The notes beneath the pieces are model-generated. The model saw nothing but the letters and a program-made list of their open reading frames with translations. It did no database searches and was not told the origin of the DNA. Shown piece after piece: positions 26,353 through 35,649 of a stretch of 64,000 nucleotides of DNA. The DNA comes from Deinococcus metalli. GTDB lineage: Bacteria; Deinococcota; Deinococci; Deinococcales; Deinococcaceae. Each line of letters begins with the position of its first letter. Position 1 is the stretch's first letter. The translations under genes were made by a program, and so were the position numbers. Location of the stretch: NCBI RefSeq assembly GCF_014201805.1, contig NZ_JACHFK010000004.1:1-64000 (forward strand). Direction: 5' to 3'.

Positions 26353-27648
26353 TCAGTCGGCGCCCACCGTGACCGCCTCGCCGTAGCGCTCGACGCGCAG
26401 GTCCGCCTGCCGCTGGTGGCCCGCGAAGCCCTCGATACCGCAGATCACCGAGCAGTGCCGGCCCACCACCACCGAGGCCTCGCGGGTGGCGCGCTGGTAC
26501 GTCACGGTCTTCAGGAACTTGCCCACCCACAGGCCCCCGGTGTAGCGCGCGGCGCGGCCGGTGGGCAGGATGTGGTTCGTGCCGATGGCCTTGTCGCCGT
26601 ACGCCACGTTGGTCTCCGGCCCCAGGAACAGCGAGCCGTAGTTGGTCATGCCGTTCAGGAACACGTCCGGGTCGCGGGTCAGCACCTGCACGTGCTCGGA
26701 CGCGATGTCGTCGGCAATGCGGATCATCTCGCCCTCGTCGTCGGCCACGATGATCTGTCCGTAGTCGCGCCACGCCTGCCCGGCCACCGCGGCCGTGGAC
26801 AGCACGCCCAGCTGACGGGTGATCTCGGTCTCGACCGCGCGGGCCAGCGTCTCGGAGGTGGTGAGCAGCACCGCGGGCGAGTTCGTGCCGTGCTCGGCCT
26901 GGCCCAGCAGGTCGGTCGCGACCATCTCGGCGTCCACCGAGTCGTCGGCGATCACCAGGGTCTCGGTGGGGCCGGCCAGCAGGTCGATGCCGACCTGGCC
27001 GAAGAGCTGACGCTTGGCCTCCGCGACGTAGGCGTTGCCGGGGCCGACCAGCATGTCCACCGCTGCGACGCTCTGGGTGCCCAGCGCGAGCGCGGCCAGC
27101 GCCTGCACGCCGCCCATGATGTAGATCTCGTCGGCCCCCGCGAGGTGCATGGTGGCGACGGTGGCCGGGTACGGCTCCCCGTCCTTGGGTGGCGTCACGG
27201 CCACCACCCGGGGCACGCCCGCGACCTTGGCGGTCGCCACGCTCATGATGGCCGACGCGATCATGGGGTAGCGCCCGCCCGGCACGTAGCACGCCACCGA
27301 GTTCATGGGCAGCACCTTGTGGCCCAGCGTGACGCCGGGAATGGTCTCGATCTCCACCTCGTGGATGGACGCCCGCTGCGCCCGCGCAAAGGTGCGCACC
27401 TGCTCCAGCGCGAAGCGGATGGAGTCGAGCTGTTCCTCGGGCACCTGGGCCACGGCGTGCGCGATCTGCTCGGCGCTCAGGCGGAACTGCGGCGGATTCC
27501 AGCCGTCGAAGGCCTGCGAGTGCGCGCGCAGGGCGTCGTCCCCGCGCTCCCGGATGTCCGCGATGAGGCCGCGCACCGTGGTCTGCACGGTCTCGTTGAT
27601 GCTGAGCTGGGTCTGGGCGTTCACACCGGATTTCAGAATGCGGGCCAT
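26353..27648 (-). CDS. HisD-like dehydrogenase, paralogue 1 (probably catabolic)
   Basis: 431 aa of the histidinol dehydrogenase superfamily. The zinc and catalytic positions of HisD can be located: QAEHG (Gln and His ligands), ASEH (Glu-His pair), GDKAIGTNH (Asp ligand) and GFAGHQ (C-terminal His ligand). The [14 protein letters not shown] segment after the NAD-site glycines differs from biosynthetic HisD enzymes. No other histidine gene is nearby, while aldolase, hydrolase, SDR and transporter genes are. A four-electron or stepwise alcohol-to-acid oxidation, as in HpsN, is the likeliest chemistry. An AGGAGG site precedes the ATG. Confidence 0.85.
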   Translation of the reverse strand: MARILKSGVNAQTQLSINETVQTTVRGLIADIRERGDDALRAHSQAFDGWNPPQFRLSAEQIAHAVAQVPEEQLDSIRFALEQVRTFARAQRASIHEVEIETIPGVTLGHKVLPMNSVACYVPGGRYPMIASAIMSVATAKVAGVPRVVAVTPPKDGEPYPATVATMHLAGADEIYIMGGVQALAALALGTQSVAAVDMLVGPGNAYVAEAKRQLFGQVGIDLLAGPTETLVIADDSVDAEMVATDLLGQAEHGTNSPAVLLTTSETLARAVETEITRQLGVLSTAAVAGQAWRDYGQIIVADDEGEMIRIADDIASEHVQVLTRDPDVFLNGMTNYGSLFLGPETNVAYGDKAIGTNHILPTGRAARYTGGLWVGKFLKTVTYQRATREASVVVGRHCSVICGIEGFAGHQRQADLRVERYGEAVTVGAD

Positions 27649-27685
27649 CGGGCGCCTCCTTGCGGGTCGCGGGCGGGAAACGGAG

Positions 27686-28480
27686 TCAGTACAGGGCCGT
27701 CGAGGGGGCGGGCGAGGCGGCGCGCAGGTCGTCCAGCACGCCGCGCGCGGCGCCGGCGAGCAGCGCGAGGTCGGAGCCGGCGGTCACGAAGCGGTAGCCC
27801 AGCGCCATGGCCGCGCGGGCCAGGTCGCCGCCCTGCGTGAAGATGCCGGGAATCAACCCGCGCTCCGCCGCCGACCGGGCGATGTGCGCCACGGCGACTT
27901 CCACCTCGCCGCCGCGGAAGTCGAGCGTGGCGCGGCCCGTCATGCTGAGGCTGAGGTCCCCGGGGCCGACGTACACGCCGCTGAGACCCGGCGTGGCGAG
28001 GATCGCGTCCAGGTTCGTCAGCGCGCGGGCGGTCTCGATCATGGCGAAGACCAGCGTCTGAGTGTCGGCCCGCGCAGCGTAGTCGTCGCCGTGCACCAGC
28101 CGCGCCCGGGTGGGGCCAAAAGAGCGCGTGCCGTGCGGGGCGTAGCGGCACGCCTGCACCAGCGCCGCCGCCTGCTCGGGCGTGTCGATCATCGGGCAGA
28201 TCACGCCCACCGCCCCGGCGTCCAGCGCGCGCATCAGATCCGGCGCGTGCAGGCCTGGCACCCGGACCACCGGCGCGGCGGGCGTGCCGGCGATGGCCTG
28301 GAGCGTGGGCACCAGGCCACCGTCTCCGATCAGGCCGTGTTGCAGGTCGATGGTGAGGGCGTCGTAGCCGGCGCGGCCCATCACCTCGGCGCTCACGCCG
28401 CCCGGCAGGTGCAGCCAGCCGTTCAGCACCATCTCGCTGCGGCTCAGGCGGGCGTACAGGCTCTCCAGCACGTCACGCAT
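27686..28480 (-). CDS. HpcH/HpaI family aldolase/citrate lyase-like protein
   Basis: A 264-aa TIM-barrel enzyme. [11 protein letters not shown] carries the catalytic histidine (DLQHG, where relatives often have DxEHG), VVRVPG the active-site arginine, and MIETARAL plus [11 protein letters not shown] the metal-binding Glu and Asp. These class II aldolases split 2-oxo-3-deoxy acids into pyruvate and an aldehyde. It overlaps the alpha/beta hydrolase by 8 nt. Within the island it is the natural final C-C cleavage step. Confidence 0.88.
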   Translation of the reverse strand: MRDVLESLYARLSRSEMVLNGWLHLPGGVSAEVMGRAGYDALTIDLQHGLIGDGGLVPTLQAIAGTPAAPVVRVPGLHAPDLMRALDAGAVGVICPMIDTPEQAAALVQACRYAPHGTRSFGPTRARLVHGDDYAARADTQTLVFAMIETARALTNLDAILATPGLSGVYVGPGDLSLSMTGRATLDFRGGEVEVAVAHIARSAAERGLIPGIFTQGGDLARAAMALGYRFVTAGSDLALLAGAARGVLDDLRAASPAPSTALY

Positions 28481-29126
28481 ACGTCTCCGCGCGCAGGGCG
28501 TCCGACACGGCCCGCGGGGCGTCCAGCGGCAGGTAATGCCCGGCTCCCGGAATCACCCGGACGTCGGCGTGCGGGGTCAGCGCCGCCATCTCCACGGTCA
28601 GCGCGGGCGGCGTGACCGTGTCGTCCGCGCCCACCAGCAGCGTCAGCGGGCCACCGTACGCGGCCAGGACGGCCCGGCTGTCCGGCCGCGAGCGCAGCAG
28701 CGCGAGCTGCTCCAGAAAGGTGGCCGCGCCCACCCGGCGGGCCATGTCGAGCACCGTGGGCGCGTGGGCACCGGCCCCCCCGGACAGCTGCCGGGCGACC
28801 TGCTCGAACTCCCCGGCCTCGGTTGCCCGCTGCTGCCCGGCCCACGCATCCAGCTGCGCCGGGGTCGGCGTGTGCGGATTGGCGCTGATCAGCGTGACGC
28901 GCGCGACCCGCTGCGGGGAGCGGCGCAGGATCTCGAAGGCCACCAGCGCGCCCAGCGAGAACCCCACCACGTGCAGCGGGCCGTCCATGGCAGCAACCGC
29001 CCGTCCGGCCGCGTCCGCGAGCGTGTCGCCCCGCACCACCGGGAGCGCGTGGCTGCGCGGGGGCAGCGCCACGCCCGCCCACAGCGAGGCGTCGCACAGC
29101 GTGCCGGGCAGCAGCAGGGTGGTCAC
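28473..29126 (-). CDS. Alpha/beta hydrolase
   Basis: A 217-aa protein starting with GTG, 4 nt after the cupin stop. The oxyanion region (LLLPGTLCDASLW), the nucleophile elbow (VVGFSLGALVAFE), a late Asp (LLVGADDTVTP) and the His (PGAGHYLPLD) give a full catalytic triad. It is small for the family, with a short cap. It could open a lactone or cleave an ester in the pathway; the substrate is not evident. Confidence 0.82.
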   Translation of the reverse strand: MTTLLLPGTLCDASLWAGVALPPRSHALPVVRGDTLADAAGRAVAAMDGPLHVVGFSLGALVAFEILRRSPQRVARVTLISANPHTPTPAQLDAWAGQQRATEAGEFEQVARQLSGGAGAHAPTVLDMARRVGAATFLEQLALLRSRPDSRAVLAAYGGPLTLLVGADDTVTPPALTVEMAALTPHADVRVIPGAGHYLPLDAPRAVSDALRAETYA

Positions 29127-29130
29127 GGCC

Positions 29131-29751
29131 TCAGTCGTCCCCGAACTGCCGGAGCATCTGCTGTTCGAGCTCCGCGAAGTTGTCCGGCTTGACCATCTTG
29201 CCGTTCTCGCTGGCCTCGAAGCCGTACTCGCGCGCCCGGCGGATCACGTCCGGCGCCCAGTACGGGTCCTTGCCCTCGAAGACCTGGTGCTTTTCCAGCA
29301 CCGCGAAGATCCAGCTCTCGCCCTCGTCGATGCACTCGAAGCCGCGCCACAGCTGGGCGGGCAGCGTGATGTAGTCGAACTCCTCCAGGATGGTCTCGCC
29401 GTCGATCTGGTCAGGCCCCTGGCCCCAGTAGAAGCGCCAGCGGCCCCGGAGCGGCAGGAACGACTCGATGTAATCGTGCGTGTGGTACGCCGGGCCGTTG
29501 CCCTGGCGGGCCCGCACCATGCCGATCTGGAAGCCGTGCGGCGACGTGATGAAGGGCGCGTAGGCATCGTTCTCGGCGGCCGTGTCCCCGATCACCGCGT
29601 AGTTGTGGCGCTGGTGGCCGGGCAGGATCGAGTCGATGAACATCAGCGGGATCGGCCGGGAGGTCAGGTCGCGGAAGCGGACGACGTTGCCGGTCATGAC
29701 GCCGAGGTCTTCCTGCGGGTGATCGGCGGGGGGCGTGGGCTGGGCGGTCAT
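29131..29751 (-). CDS. Cupin domain protein, first gene of the leftward operon
   Basis: 206 aa. One cupin motif is clear: AYHTHDYIESFLPLRGRWRFYWG (His-x-His ... Glu), followed by a weaker second motif with the conserved late Trp region. The ATG at 29751 has a GGAGGA site. Cupins of this size act as dioxygenases, isomerases or sugar epimerases. A promoter with a LacI operator lies about 75-115 bp upstream. Confidence 0.75.
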   Translation of the reverse strand: MTAQPTPPADHPQEDLGVMTGNVVRFRDLTSRPIPLMFIDSILPGHQRHNYAVIGDTAAENDAYAPFITSPHGFQIGMVRARQGNGPAYHTHDYIESFLPLRGRWRFYWGQGPDQIDGETILEEFDYITLPAQLWRGFECIDEGESWIFAVLEKHQVFEGKDPYWAPDVIRRAREYGFEASENGKMVKPDNFAELEQQMLRQFGDD

Positions 29752-29823
29752 GGTTCCTCCGGAAAGCGGCAGGGGGCGCGGTGGGCAGACGCGGTGGAGC
29801 CCGCACGGCGGGGCGAATCGATG

Positions 29824-29838
29824 TGAATACGTATGCAA
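29824..29838. promoter_or_regulatory. LacI-type operator, copy 1
   Basis: TGAATACGTATGCAA, a near-palindrome around ATACGTAT with a central CG. It lies immediately downstream of the -10 of the leftward promoter, where a bound repressor would block initiation. An identical 15-bp copy lies 131 bp to the right. Confidence 0.8.
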
Positions 29839-29867
29839 ACCGTACCCCACTCGGCCGGGCGAGTCAA
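29839..29867 (-). promoter_or_regulatory. Promoter of the leftward catabolic operon
   Basis: On the minus strand, TTGACT (29867-29862) and TACGGT (29844-29839) are separated by exactly 17 nt. The -10 abuts operator copy 1. The transcript would have a 5' leader of about 80 nt ahead of the cupin gene, which has its own Shine-Dalgarno. Confidence 0.7.
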
Positions 29868-29923
29868 GGCCAAAATCAAATTAGATGACCCGGAGTAGCG
29901 ATCTGACGGGGCGCGAGCACGAC

Positions 29924-29953
29924 TTGACAAATGCCACAATTCACACCTAAGGT
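29924..29953 (+). promoter_or_regulatory. Promoter of the rightward catabolic operon
   Basis: A perfect TTGACA -35 at 29924-29929 and TAAGGT -10 at 29948-29953 are separated by 18 nt. Operator copy 2 begins 2 nt after the -10. The leader to the binding-protein ATG is about 165 nt. Confidence 0.75.
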
Positions 29954-29954
29954 A

Positions 29955-29969
29955 TGAATACGTATGCAA
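29955..29969. promoter_or_regulatory. LacI-type operator, copy 2
   Basis: An exact second copy of TGAATACGTATGCAA, overlapping the predicted start of the rightward transcript. With copy 1 it gives the two divergent promoters the same repressor arrangement, and the 131-bp spacing would permit a DNA loop. Confidence 0.8.
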
Positions 29970-30124
29970 GCCGGGTGCTGCCGGGGGCCGAGATCGGCTC
30001 CGGACGGCCGCCGCTTCGCCTACCCCGCCTCGCCCGCGTCACGGCGCCCCGGTGACGCCCCCGCCGCCCGCCCCACCCGCACACCCATGACCGTTGCACG
30101 ATCCCGCTGTCAGGAGGAACCCAC

Positions 30125-31489
30125 ATGATCAAGGCAGAGAACGGAGTTTACCGGCGCCTCGGAGTGACCGTGAGCCTGCTGGGCGCGCTGGCGTTGACCG
30201 CGTCCGGCACCGCCCAGACCGCCGCCACCTACGGCCTGAAAGCCGGCAAGCCGTACAACGGCACGCAGCTCAAGTTCCTGATCTGCTGCGCCACGGCCGG
30301 ACAGTTCGCCCAGATGATCAAGCTGACGGGCGAGGGCAGCGAGTTCCAGAAGCTCACGGGCATCACCGTGAAGTGGGAGAACACGCCCTACGAGGCCCTC
30401 CAGCAGAAGATCCTGGTCGAGGCCACCACCGGCAACACCTACGACGTGGTCGCGTGGGTGGACGCGTGGGGCGAGGCCTTCAAGTCGCAGATGCTGCCGC
30501 TGCAGAGCCGCATCGCCGCCGACAAGATCAACATGAAGGATTACCCGAACGCGTACATCGAGGCCTCCACCGACGCCTCGGGCAACATCGTGGGCCTGCC
30601 CTTCCGCGGGCACCCGCTGGTGCTGTTCTACCGCAAGGACGTGTTCAAGGATCTGGGCCTGAAGGTGCCCACCACGTGGCAGGACGTCGTCAAGACCGCC
30701 GCCACCATCCAGCAGAAGAAGCCCGGCATGACCGGTCTGTCCACCATGTACGGCGTGAGCGCCGGGCAGAACCTGTTCAACTGGGTCAGCATGCTGTGGG
30801 GCAACGGCGGCGACATCCTCGACAAGGACGGCAAGCCGGTCTTCAACAGCGCCAAGGGTGTGCAGGCCACGCAGTTCTACATCGACATCCTGCGCAAGGA
30901 CAAGGTCACGAACCCGGCCGCCACGACCTTCGCGGAACCCGAGTCGTCGTCCGAACTGCTGCAGGGCCGCGCGGCCATGTGGGTCGGCTGGTGGTGGTAC
31001 TGGGCGCGCTTCTCCGATCCCAAAGGGGTCGCTCCCGCCGTGCTGAACAACGTCGGCTTCGCGCCCGCGCCCGGCTGGGCCGGCGGCAAGACCCAGAACT
31101 ACGCGCTGATCTGGCCGCTGGGCATCTTCAAGAACTCCAAGAACCCCGACGCGTCGTGGGAGTTCATCAAGTACGTGACCAGCACCGAGGTGCAGAAGAA
31201 GGTCGCCGCCAACCGCAGCATTCCCGCCGAGGCCGACAACACCATCGTCACCTTCTCGGGCATGAACGACGCCCGGGTCAACGCGGCCAACGGCGGCATT
31301 CCCAAGGTGGGCGCGCAGGCCCTGACCACCGCCCGCACCCTGCCGCAGGTCAAGACCTGGGCCGAGATCCAGAGCGTGCTGGAGGTCGGAATCAACCAGA
31401 TGGCCACCGGCGCCGACGTGAAGGCCACCCTTGACCGCATGGCCAAGGACGTGGACGCCATCCAGAAGCGGGCCGGCTACTACAAGTAA
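30125..31489 (+). CDS. ABC transporter substrate-binding protein (sugar type)
   Basis: 454 aa with a signal peptide (LGVTVSLLGALALTASGTAQ) that lacks a lipobox cysteine, so it is probably a free periplasmic protein. The body has the class I binding-protein pattern (GITVKWENTPYEALQQKILVE, VVAWVDAWGEAF, WEFIKYVTS). AGGAGG at 30112-30117 gives the ATG a strong ribosome-binding site. It is the first gene of the rightward operon, followed by a hairpin and two permease genes. The ligand cannot be read from the sequence. Confidence 0.9.
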   Translation: MIKAENGVYRRLGVTVSLLGALALTASGTAQTAATYGLKAGKPYNGTQLKFLICCATAGQFAQMIKLTGEGSEFQKLTGITVKWENTPYEALQQKILVEATTGNTYDVVAWVDAWGEAFKSQMLPLQSRIAADKINMKDYPNAYIEASTDASGNIVGLPFRGHPLVLFYRKDVFKDLGLKVPTTWQDVVKTAATIQQKKPGMTGLSTMYGVSAGQNLFNWVSMLWGNGGDILDKDGKPVFNSAKGVQATQFYIDILRKDKVTNPAATTFAEPESSSELLQGRAAMWVGWWWYWARFSDPKGVAPAVLNNVGFAPAPGWAGGKTQNYALIWPLGIFKNSKNPDASWEFIKYVTSTEVQKKVAANRSIPAEADNTIVTFSGMNDARVNAANGGIPKVGAQALTTARTLPQVKTWAEIQSVLEVGINQMATGADVKATLDRMAKDVDAIQKRAGYYK

Positions 31490-31527
31490 TCGGGCGCTGG
31501 CCCCCGCCGCTTCCTGTTGCAGGGCAT

Positions 31528-31556
31528 GCCGGGCCACCGTTCACAGGTGGCCCGGC
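31528..31556 (+). terminator. Stem-loop between binding-protein and permease genes
   Basis: GCCGGGCCACC (31528-31538) and its perfect complement (31546-31556) enclose a 7-nt loop. There is no T run. Hairpins at this spot in ABC operons usually cut read-through or protect the upstream mRNA, giving an excess of binding protein over permease. Confidence 0.6.
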
Positions 31557-31570
31557 TGAGGTGAGGATCC

Positions 31571-32524
31571 ATGGAAGTTCCCCGCACGACGCCTGAACTC
31601 GTGGCCGAGCCCGTGCCCCGCGCGGCCCCGGCCGCCGCCCACCGGCCCTGGCGACCCCAGAGCAGCGGCCTGCGCTGGCTGATGCTCGGGCCGGCCCTGC
31701 TGGTGATCCTCGCCACCGTGATCTACCCGCTGGTGACGTCGTTCATCACGTCGTTCCGCGACTGGCGGCTGATCAACTCGCCCACGCCCGGCCCCTACGT
31801 GGGCGTGTCGAACTACACGCGCGCGTTTACCGACGCCGGGTTCCTGAACAGCCTGGGCGTGAGCGGCCTGTACACCCTGATCTCGGTCACGCTGACGCTG
31901 CTCACAGGCCTGGCCATCGCCCTGATCCTGGCCAAGCCGACGCCGCTGAATGTCTTCGCCCGCACGCTGCTGATCTTTCCCTTCGCGGTCGCGCCGATCC
32001 TCAAGGGCTACTCGTGGCGCTTCATGCTGAATCCCGAGTACGGCGTGTACGCCAAGATGATCGGCGAGGTCTTCCCGCCCCTCAAGGGCTACGTGTGGCT
32101 GGGGCACGAATTCAGCGCGCTCGTGTCCATCGCCATGTCGGAGATCTGGGGCTGGGCGCCGCTGTTCGCGCTGATGTTCATCGGGGCGCTGGGCGCCATT
32201 CCCGCCGAGACGACCGAGGCGGCCAAGATGGACGGCGCCACCAGCTTCCAGATCTTCCGGCGCATCACGCTGCCGCTGCTCGCGCCGGTGATCTACATCG
32301 TGGCGCTGCTCAAGATCATCTCCGCGTTCAAGATGTTCGACCAGGTGGCGATCATGACCGGCGGCGGCCCCGGCGACTCGACCCAGACGCTGTACTACTT
32401 CGTGTATCAGGTCGCGTTCCGCAACCTCGACCTGGGCTACGCCTCGGCGGTGTCGTACCTGCTGGTGGCCATCATGGCCGTGATCGCCACGTTCTATGTC
32501 CGCACGCTGATGAGGGGGGACTGA
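31571..32524 (+). CDS. ABC transporter permease, MalF/UgpA-like
   Basis: 317 aa. A polar N-terminal tail of about 35 residues is followed by six predicted membrane segments, beginning with LMLGPALLVILATVIYPLV. The cytoplasmic EAA loop is ETTEAAKMDGATSFQIFRRI, the coupling helix for the ATPase. Its stop shares one base with the next ATG (TGATG). No ATPase gene accompanies the operon, so a shared MsiK/MalK-type ATPase encoded elsewhere is probably used. Confidence 0.92.
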   Translation: MEVPRTTPELVAEPVPRAAPAAAHRPWRPQSSGLRWLMLGPALLVILATVIYPLVTSFITSFRDWRLINSPTPGPYVGVSNYTRAFTDAGFLNSLGVSGLYTLISVTLTLLTGLAIALILAKPTPLNVFARTLLIFPFAVAPILKGYSWRFMLNPEYGVYAKMIGEVFPPLKGYVWLGHEFSALVSIAMSEIWGWAPLFALMFIGALGAIPAETTEAAKMDGATSFQIFRRITLPLLAPVIYIVALLKIISAFKMFDQVAIMTGGGPGDSTQTLYYFVYQVAFRNLDLGYASAVSYLLVAIMAVIATFYVRTLMRGD

Positions 32525-33381
32525 TGCAGGGCTCCATGCGCCGACCGCCCGAACCCGGCGTGGTTCTCCGCCGCCGCCTGGCCCAGACCGGTGAGGTGAT
32601 CGCCACGCTGGCCGTGATCTTCTTCGTGGCGTTCCCGCTGGTGTGGATGATCCTGGCGGCCTTCAAGAACCAGATCGACGTGTATTCCACGCGGCTGCTG
32701 TTCACGCCGATCCTGAGCAACTTCCGGGCCATCTTCGCCGATCCGATCCTGCTCGGCTCGCACGTGTGGGTCAGCGCGCTCGTGTCGTTCCTGACCGTGG
32801 CGATCACCATTCCGCTGGCCGCGGCGGCGTCGTACGTGCTGGCCCGTCACCGCTTCCGGGGCCGCGACACGCTGTTCCTGCTGATCCTGATCACGCAGTT
32901 CGTGCCGGCGGTCGTGGTCGCCATTCCCTTCTTCACGCTGTTCCGCACGCTGAACCTGATCGACACGCCGTGGGCGCTGATCATCGTGTACCTGTCGTTC
33001 ACCCTGCCCTACGCGATCTGGATGCTGCGCGGCTTTTTCGACGCGCTGCCGGTCGAGATCGAGGAGGCGTCCTTCATCGACGGCTGCAACGAGCTCCAGA
33101 CCCTCCGGCACGTGACGCTGCCGCTGGTGATGCCGGGCCTGCTGGTGGCGGCCGTGTTCGCGTTCATCTCGGCGTGGAACGAGTTCTTCTTCGCGCTGAT
33201 CCTGACGCGCTCGAACTCGCTGACCCTGCCGGTGGCCATCCAGACCATCTCCGGGCCGCGCGGCCCGATGTGGGAACAGGTGGCGGCGGCGGGCATGCTG
33301 GTGATGGTGCCGATCCTGATCATGTCCCTGTTCATCCGCAAGTACTTCGTCGAGGGCATCACTGTGGGGGCCGTGAAGTGA
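32524..33381 (+). CDS. ABC transporter permease, MalG/UgpE-like
   Basis: 285 aa, six membrane segments, and the EAA motif EIEEASFIDGCNELQTLRHV between segments 4 and 5. It pairs with the preceding permease to form the channel heterodimer of a CUT1-type importer. It is translationally coupled through the TGATG overlap. Confidence 0.92.
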   Translation: MQGSMRRPPEPGVVLRRRLAQTGEVIATLAVIFFVAFPLVWMILAAFKNQIDVYSTRLLFTPILSNFRAIFADPILLGSHVWVSALVSFLTVAITIPLAAAASYVLARHRFRGRDTLFLLILITQFVPAVVVAIPFFTLFRTLNLIDTPWALIIVYLSFTLPYAIWMLRGFFDALPVEIEEASFIDGCNELQTLRHVTLPLVMPGLLVAAVFAFISAWNEFFFALILTRSNSLTLPVAIQTISGPRGPMWEQVAAAGMLVMVPILIMSLFIRKYFVEGITVGAVK

Positions 33382-33457
33382 GCGACGTGTGACCACCGCC
33401 ACCCGAGAAGCCAGAAAACGTCGAGCCGGGGCCACGCCCCCATCAGAAAGGAACGCC

Positions 33458-34537
33458 ATGGACGACCCGCAGACCGCCCCCCTCCCCGTCTTCGACTTTG
33501 CCGACCGGCCGGACTACTCGGACTTCGTGCTGGCCGCCAACACCGGGCGCCGTCAACCGCTGGCGGGCTTTGACGAGGACTACACCGACATCGTCGATTA
33601 CATCGTGCGCTGCACCCACAAGATCTGGGAGGAAAAGGCCGTCGGTCTGATCTACACCCACTACGCCCACAACGTCCTGGTGCATTACTCCAGCGGCATC
33701 ATGTACGGGCGCGAGGCGATGGTCGTCAACACCCTGCAGCGCATCGCGGTGTACGCCGAGCGCCGTGCCTACGCCGACGACGTGATCTGGAGCGGGAACG
33801 AGCGTGACGGCTTCTATTCTTCGCACCGCGTCAGCAGCGTCGGCGTGAACACCGGCCACAGCGAATACGGCCCGCCCAGCGGCCGGAAGGTGCACCGCTG
33901 GGGCATCGCGGACTGCTTCGTGGTACAGAACCGTATCGTGGAAGAATGGCTGGCCTCCGACACGCTGACCGAGCTGCGTCAGATGGGCTATGACCCGGTG
34001 GCGTTGGCGAAGCGCGCCGTGCTGCCGGCGACGCCGCACACCCACGGCGAGATCGACCGCCTGCCCACCGGTCAGCAATACCCGGAATTCCTGGCCGTGC
34101 CGGACGGGCAGGACGATCCGCAGGGTTTCATCCGGGCCATCCTGTTGAACATGTGGAACGCCCGGCTCGTGAACATGGTGCGCGAGCATTACGTGCCGAA
34201 CCATGTGGCCTTCGTGCCGGATTCCCGCAAACTCGTCGGCTACGGCGACTACGAGAACTTCGTGATCACCATGCTCGCGTGCTTCCCCGACCTGGCGATC
34301 ACCATCGACCACCAGTGTGTGCAGGGCAGCGACGCGCGGGGCTATCGCGTTGCCTCCCGCTGCACCTTCCAGGGCACGCACGAGGGGTACGGGCCGTACG
34401 GCGCGCCCACTGGACGCCGCATCTACCTGATTGTGATCAGCCATCACATCATCAAGGCCGGCAGGGTCGTGCAGGAATGGACAGTCTTCGACGAGTTCGC
34501 CCTCCTCAAGCAGCTGCACGCGCAGCAGGCGCTGTGA
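33458..34537 (+). CDS. Double NTF2/SnoaL-like domain protein, copy A
   Basis: 359 aa. Two NTF2-like (SnoaL-type cone) domains can be recognised at about 35-185 and 215-350. Each ends in a strand with x-x-x-R-x-V-x-EW and a following helix (EEWLASDTLTELRQMGYD and QEWTVFDEFALLKQL). The second has the PTGRRIYLIVISHH stretch common in polyketide-cyclase-like SnoaL enzymes. The ATG at 33458 has an AAGGA site. It is nearly identical over long blocks to the next gene. Such folds catalyse isomerisation, dehydration or cyclisation; the reaction here is unknown. Confidence 0.75.
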   Translation: MDDPQTAPLPVFDFADRPDYSDFVLAANTGRRQPLAGFDEDYTDIVDYIVRCTHKIWEEKAVGLIYTHYAHNVLVHYSSGIMYGREAMVVNTLQRIAVYAERRAYADDVIWSGNERDGFYSSHRVSSVGVNTGHSEYGPPSGRKVHRWGIADCFVVQNRIVEEWLASDTLTELRQMGYDPVALAKRAVLPATPHTHGEIDRLPTGQQYPEFLAVPDGQDDPQGFIRAILLNMWNARLVNMVREHYVPNHVAFVPDSRKLVGYGDYENFVITMLACFPDLAITIDHQCVQGSDARGYRVASRCTFQGTHEGYGPYGAPTGRRIYLIVISHHIIKAGRVVQEWTVFDEFALLKQLHAQQAL

Positions 34538-35649
34538 TGGCCGACAAGCCCACCCTCCCCGTCTTCGACTTTGCCGACCGGCCGGACTACTCGGATTTCG
34601 TGCTGGCCGCCAACACGGGCCGCCGTCAGCCCCTGGCCGGCTTTGACGAGGACTACACCGACATCGTCGATTACATCGTGCGGTGCACCCACAAGATCTG
34701 GGAGGAAAAGGCCATCGGCCTGATCTACACCCACTACTCGCACAATGCGATCGTGCACACCTCCAGCGGCATCATCTACGGGCGCGAGACGGTCGTGCGG
34801 AACACCGCCCAGAACATCGCCATGTGGGGCGACCTGCGCGCGTATGCCGACGACGTGATCTGGAGCGGCGACGACCAGCAGGGCTTCTATACCTCGCACC
34901 GCCACTCCAACACCGCCACCCAGAGCGGCTACACCGAGTTCGGCCCGCCGACCGGCCGCAAGATCGCGTACTGGGGCATCGCGGACTGTTTTATCGTGCA
35001 GAACCGCATCGTGGAGGAGTGGCTGACGCACGACGGGATTGCGGTCGTCCGCCAGATGGGGTACGACCCGGTGGCGCTGGCGAAGCGGGCGGTGCTGCCG
35101 GCGACGCCGCACACCCACGGCGAGATCGACCGCCTGCCCACCGGCCAGCAGTACCCGGAATTCCTGACCGTGCCGGACGGGCAGGACGATCCGCAGGGTT
35201 TCATCCGGGCCATCCTGTTGAACATGTGGAACGCGCGGCTGGTCAATATGGTCCGCGAGCATTACGTGCCGAACCATGTGGCCTTCGTGCCGGATTCCCG
35301 CAAGCTGTTCGGCTACGGCGACTACGAGAATTTCGTGATCACGCTCATGGCGTCCTTCCCAGACCTTGCCATCACCGTGGATCATCAGAGCGTGTTGGGC
35401 GACGCTGACCGCGGCTTCCGGGTCGCCACGCGCTGCACGCTCCAGGGGACGCACGAGGGCTACGGACCGTACGGAGCGCCCACCGGACGCAGGGTCTTCC
35501 TGATCGTGATCAGCCACCACATCATCAAGGCCGGCAAGGTCATGCAGGAGTGGACGCTGTTCGATGAATTCGCCCTGCTCAAGCAGCTCTACGGTCAGCC
35601 GGGAGGCCGCGGTGACGTCGAACCGACGCCCAGCGACGCCGGACTCTGA
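34537..35649 (+). CDS. Double NTF2/SnoaL-like domain protein, copy B
   Basis: 370 aa; its ATG shares a base with the stop of copy A (TGATG). The first 65 residues and the block from about 175 to 290 are almost the same as in copy A, including long stretches of identical DNA, whereas the parts around 75-150 have diverged. That mosaic suggests tandem duplication followed by patchy gene conversion. The divergent part probably lines the first domain's pocket, so the two copies may act on different substrates or form a heteromer. Confidence 0.75.
   Translation: MADKPTLPVFDFADRPDYSDFVLAANTGRRQPLAGFDEDYTDIVDYIVRCTHKIWEEKAIGLIYTHYSHNAIVHTSSGIIYGRETVVRNTAQNIAMWGDLRAYADDVIWSGDDQQGFYTSHRHSNTATQSGYTEFGPPTGRKIAYWGIADCFIVQNRIVEEWLTHDGIAVVRQMGYDPVALAKRAVLPATPHTHGEIDRLPTGQQYPEFLTVPDGQDDPQGFIRAILLNMWNARLVNMVREHYVPNHVAFVPDSRKLFGYGDYENFVITLMASFPDLAITVDHQSVLGDADRGFRVATRCTLQGTHEGYGPYGAPTGRRVFLIVISHHIIKAGKVMQEWTLFDEFALLKQLYGQPGGRGDVEPTPSDAGL

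Noticed and set aside
26353..27648. HisD as histidine biosynthesis gene hisD
   Set aside because: Two diverged paralogues lie in a transporter and aldolase island with no other his gene, and both differ from biosynthetic HisD around the GLWVGKF segment.
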